Shown one piece after another: positions 63,901 to 64,000 of a DNA stretch of 64,000 nucleotides. The notes under the pieces were generated by a model. The model ran no database searches, was not told the DNA's origin, and saw only the letters and a program-made list of their open reading frames with translations. The stretch's first letter is position 1. Every line of letters begins with the position of its first letter. The stretch comes from a cf. Phormidesmis sp. LEGE 11477 (GTDB taxonomy: Bacteria > Cyanobacteriota > Cyanobacteriia > Phormidesmidales > Phormidesmidaceae), in contig NZ_JADEXO010000011.1 in NCBI RefSeq assembly GCF_015207105.1, positions 23,448 through 87,447 of the forward strand, written 5' to 3'. The translations under genes and the position numbers were made by a program.

Positions 63901-64000
63901 AGACGGCTCGGCCTTGGCTGTCGCGAGCAAACGTAACGCCGCCACCCGCCTGCGCTCCTCTGATTTCAGTTTCTTGGCCCATGGCCCTAAAGATCCCTAC
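60977..64000 (-). CDS. Very large glutamine-amidotransferase-like / SIS-domain membrane protein (5' end outside window)
   Basis: The frame stays open to the window edge (V-G-I-F-R-A precedes the first internal Met), so at least 1007 residues and the true start, with the expected N-terminal catalytic Cys, lies beyond. The N-terminal part resembles class II glutaminases such as GlmS (ETEIRGAQAGGG, AWHYRYATSS, NHRITHNGDFESW). A SIS sugar-phosphate domain follows near 560-620 (IVLAISQSGQTFPTLQATHA). Then come two to three hydrophobic helices (LPAVFLWLLPLATLADILVYIFG region) and a cytosolic tail with VIGDVPWVHHLLQSYVSKLF. A membrane-tethered GlmS relative; the substrate is unknown. Confidence 0.75.
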   Translation of the reverse strand, partial: VGIFRAMGQETEIRGAQAGGGVTFARDSQGRAVFVGQKVINRKRQNLTQSLESAFSLTRRKAVAKGANPSEKVTVGAWHYRYATSSPPAIAETHWHEWTPAREANVWRAEQGRWVCDRKWVNHRITHNGDFESWMPFDRPIENAPLGLWLERVLDTPNATLGDSPKIAGMMDLLVTQGLWNASLRLAYQMGVASSIAEAFGGKQPAKSAPNTAPSASQIQIWEAIAQSVFEKYRDTLLLPYANSILEVSRQRLAGFEQALLQALSKDSKVREWTRSQQSAFVKYAVYAFFHNNLYQATKLFMSRATGTFGLAALSTLSEDSLVLSSWRQPITTGFSVQDEYMVYASEPAAVDAVLSHIPRSYRLDLDQKLGEIAWVGADNITVYSISKDRELLSAELEQRWIPFQENPYILPPAFKAKDPVEYDIQDIPRVLAEVNAAWRDPSSFNCQSADYLADLLIDRVKVWEQKQATINAKFDPARFDYERFGYVEFDTATDERALDLLITGVESSLWIGEQFAQDLLVLFPDLRVEACSSNRVLRSLRDDPSKLHLAKHSIVLAISQSGQTFPTLQATHAFEALRQQRQIGELFIMTGELCSLMGSAISQYYYKESTFTRRIFVNGSGRRMAEPTTVVIAAAHATLTELLLTLGHRLRSHFPDRPDPFNMSLSKDHLLYLEEIKTDLLKSRVPSLTGSTSDGKPIKSIEYQTILRSGRQWAAHITETPIVWSIHAAYVLVTVGLGTPLVQTLLRAVVAIAHLPAVFLWLLPLATLADILVYIFGPWLWAVGLRYLQGRPLTARTGSRTLVIGDVPWVHHLLQSYVSKLFSLSYGIASLNVHSSDPKDHMLYHFGHRVTRGTLVFLGVPDGRRHPTQKKDENAVVMTGKQASGVRHLRSGAEVIALGHNPAIAHLGFQNAIVLTSDLSTALPGDCVASAAKSSEAQVALEQLRESRFNAFERLIAGYTFFWALAKRVSSLPFLRYQHWKSQSRTRIMTTAAPIAHTAFDSLSDK

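Noticed and set aside
1..64000. tRNA/rRNA genes, CRISPR arrays, prophage or intact insertion sequences
   Set aside because: No T-loop GTTCRANNC cloverleaf, no regularly spaced repeat array, no transposase or phage structural gene was seen by reading both strands.

Overview
The window reads as chromosomal DNA of a cyanobacterium. The palindrome GCGATCGC (HIP1) recurs throughout, inside and outside genes. Several families are characteristic of the phylum: an SLH-domain iron-uptake-type porin, a CHAT/TPR protein, two acyl-lipid-type desaturases, a PPOX flavoprotein and an Mrp operon of cyanobacterial layout. No rRNA, tRNA, CRISPR array or intact insertion sequence was seen. Genus cannot be fixed from the sequence alone.

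Layout. 1-14.6 kb is mostly housekeeping and envelope: the tail of an Rpn-type nuclease gene, gnd, an SLH/GH10-like hydrolase with a SUI1 factor, rhomboid protease, sulfotransferase, a previously uncalled 48-residue membrane protein (6169-6315), an ABC ATPase, a SOUL protein, a palindromic MITE-like element (8.4-8.5 kb), an enoyl-reductase-like protein, an intradiol dioxygenase with a cupin, and a DUF1800/DUF1501 pair. 14.7-18.6 kb is a tightly overlapping Mrp-type antiporter operon (C-D-E-F-G-DUF4040-B). 18.8-24.2 kb holds uric acid catabolism (hpxO, uraH), a porin and a divergent purine permease with an NtcA-like site. 24.4-27.9 kb is a two-gene unit of a transketolase-superfamily enzyme and a four-carbon acid sugar kinase. 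Next come a histidine kinase and a large fusion of cNMP-binding, degenerate AAA+ and NapH/NosR-like Fe-S membrane domains, then a VapBC-like pair.

33.5-40.9 kb is the most coherent candidate system. It holds a biuret-hydrolase-like cysteine hydrolase, all parts of a BMP-type ABC importer (double ATPase, two permeases, Tat lipoprotein receptor) and a free-standing allophanate-hydrolase C-terminal (AH_C) domain. With the urate genes 10-15 kb away this suggests scavenging of nitrogen from purines and ureides.

41-64 kb is more accessory: a frameshifted Na+/Ca2+ antiporter behind a 3 x 16 bp repeat, nnr, a CHAT protein, a small NARGQ-repeat lipoprotein, a desaturase, a TpsA-type exoprotein, a truncated second desaturase, an RTX protein, a BAHD-like acyltransferase, an FGE/C-type-lectin-fold protein whose 3' end looks like the variable region of a diversity-generating retroelement, small secreted proteins, and a very large glutaminase/SIS/membrane protein running off the right edge.
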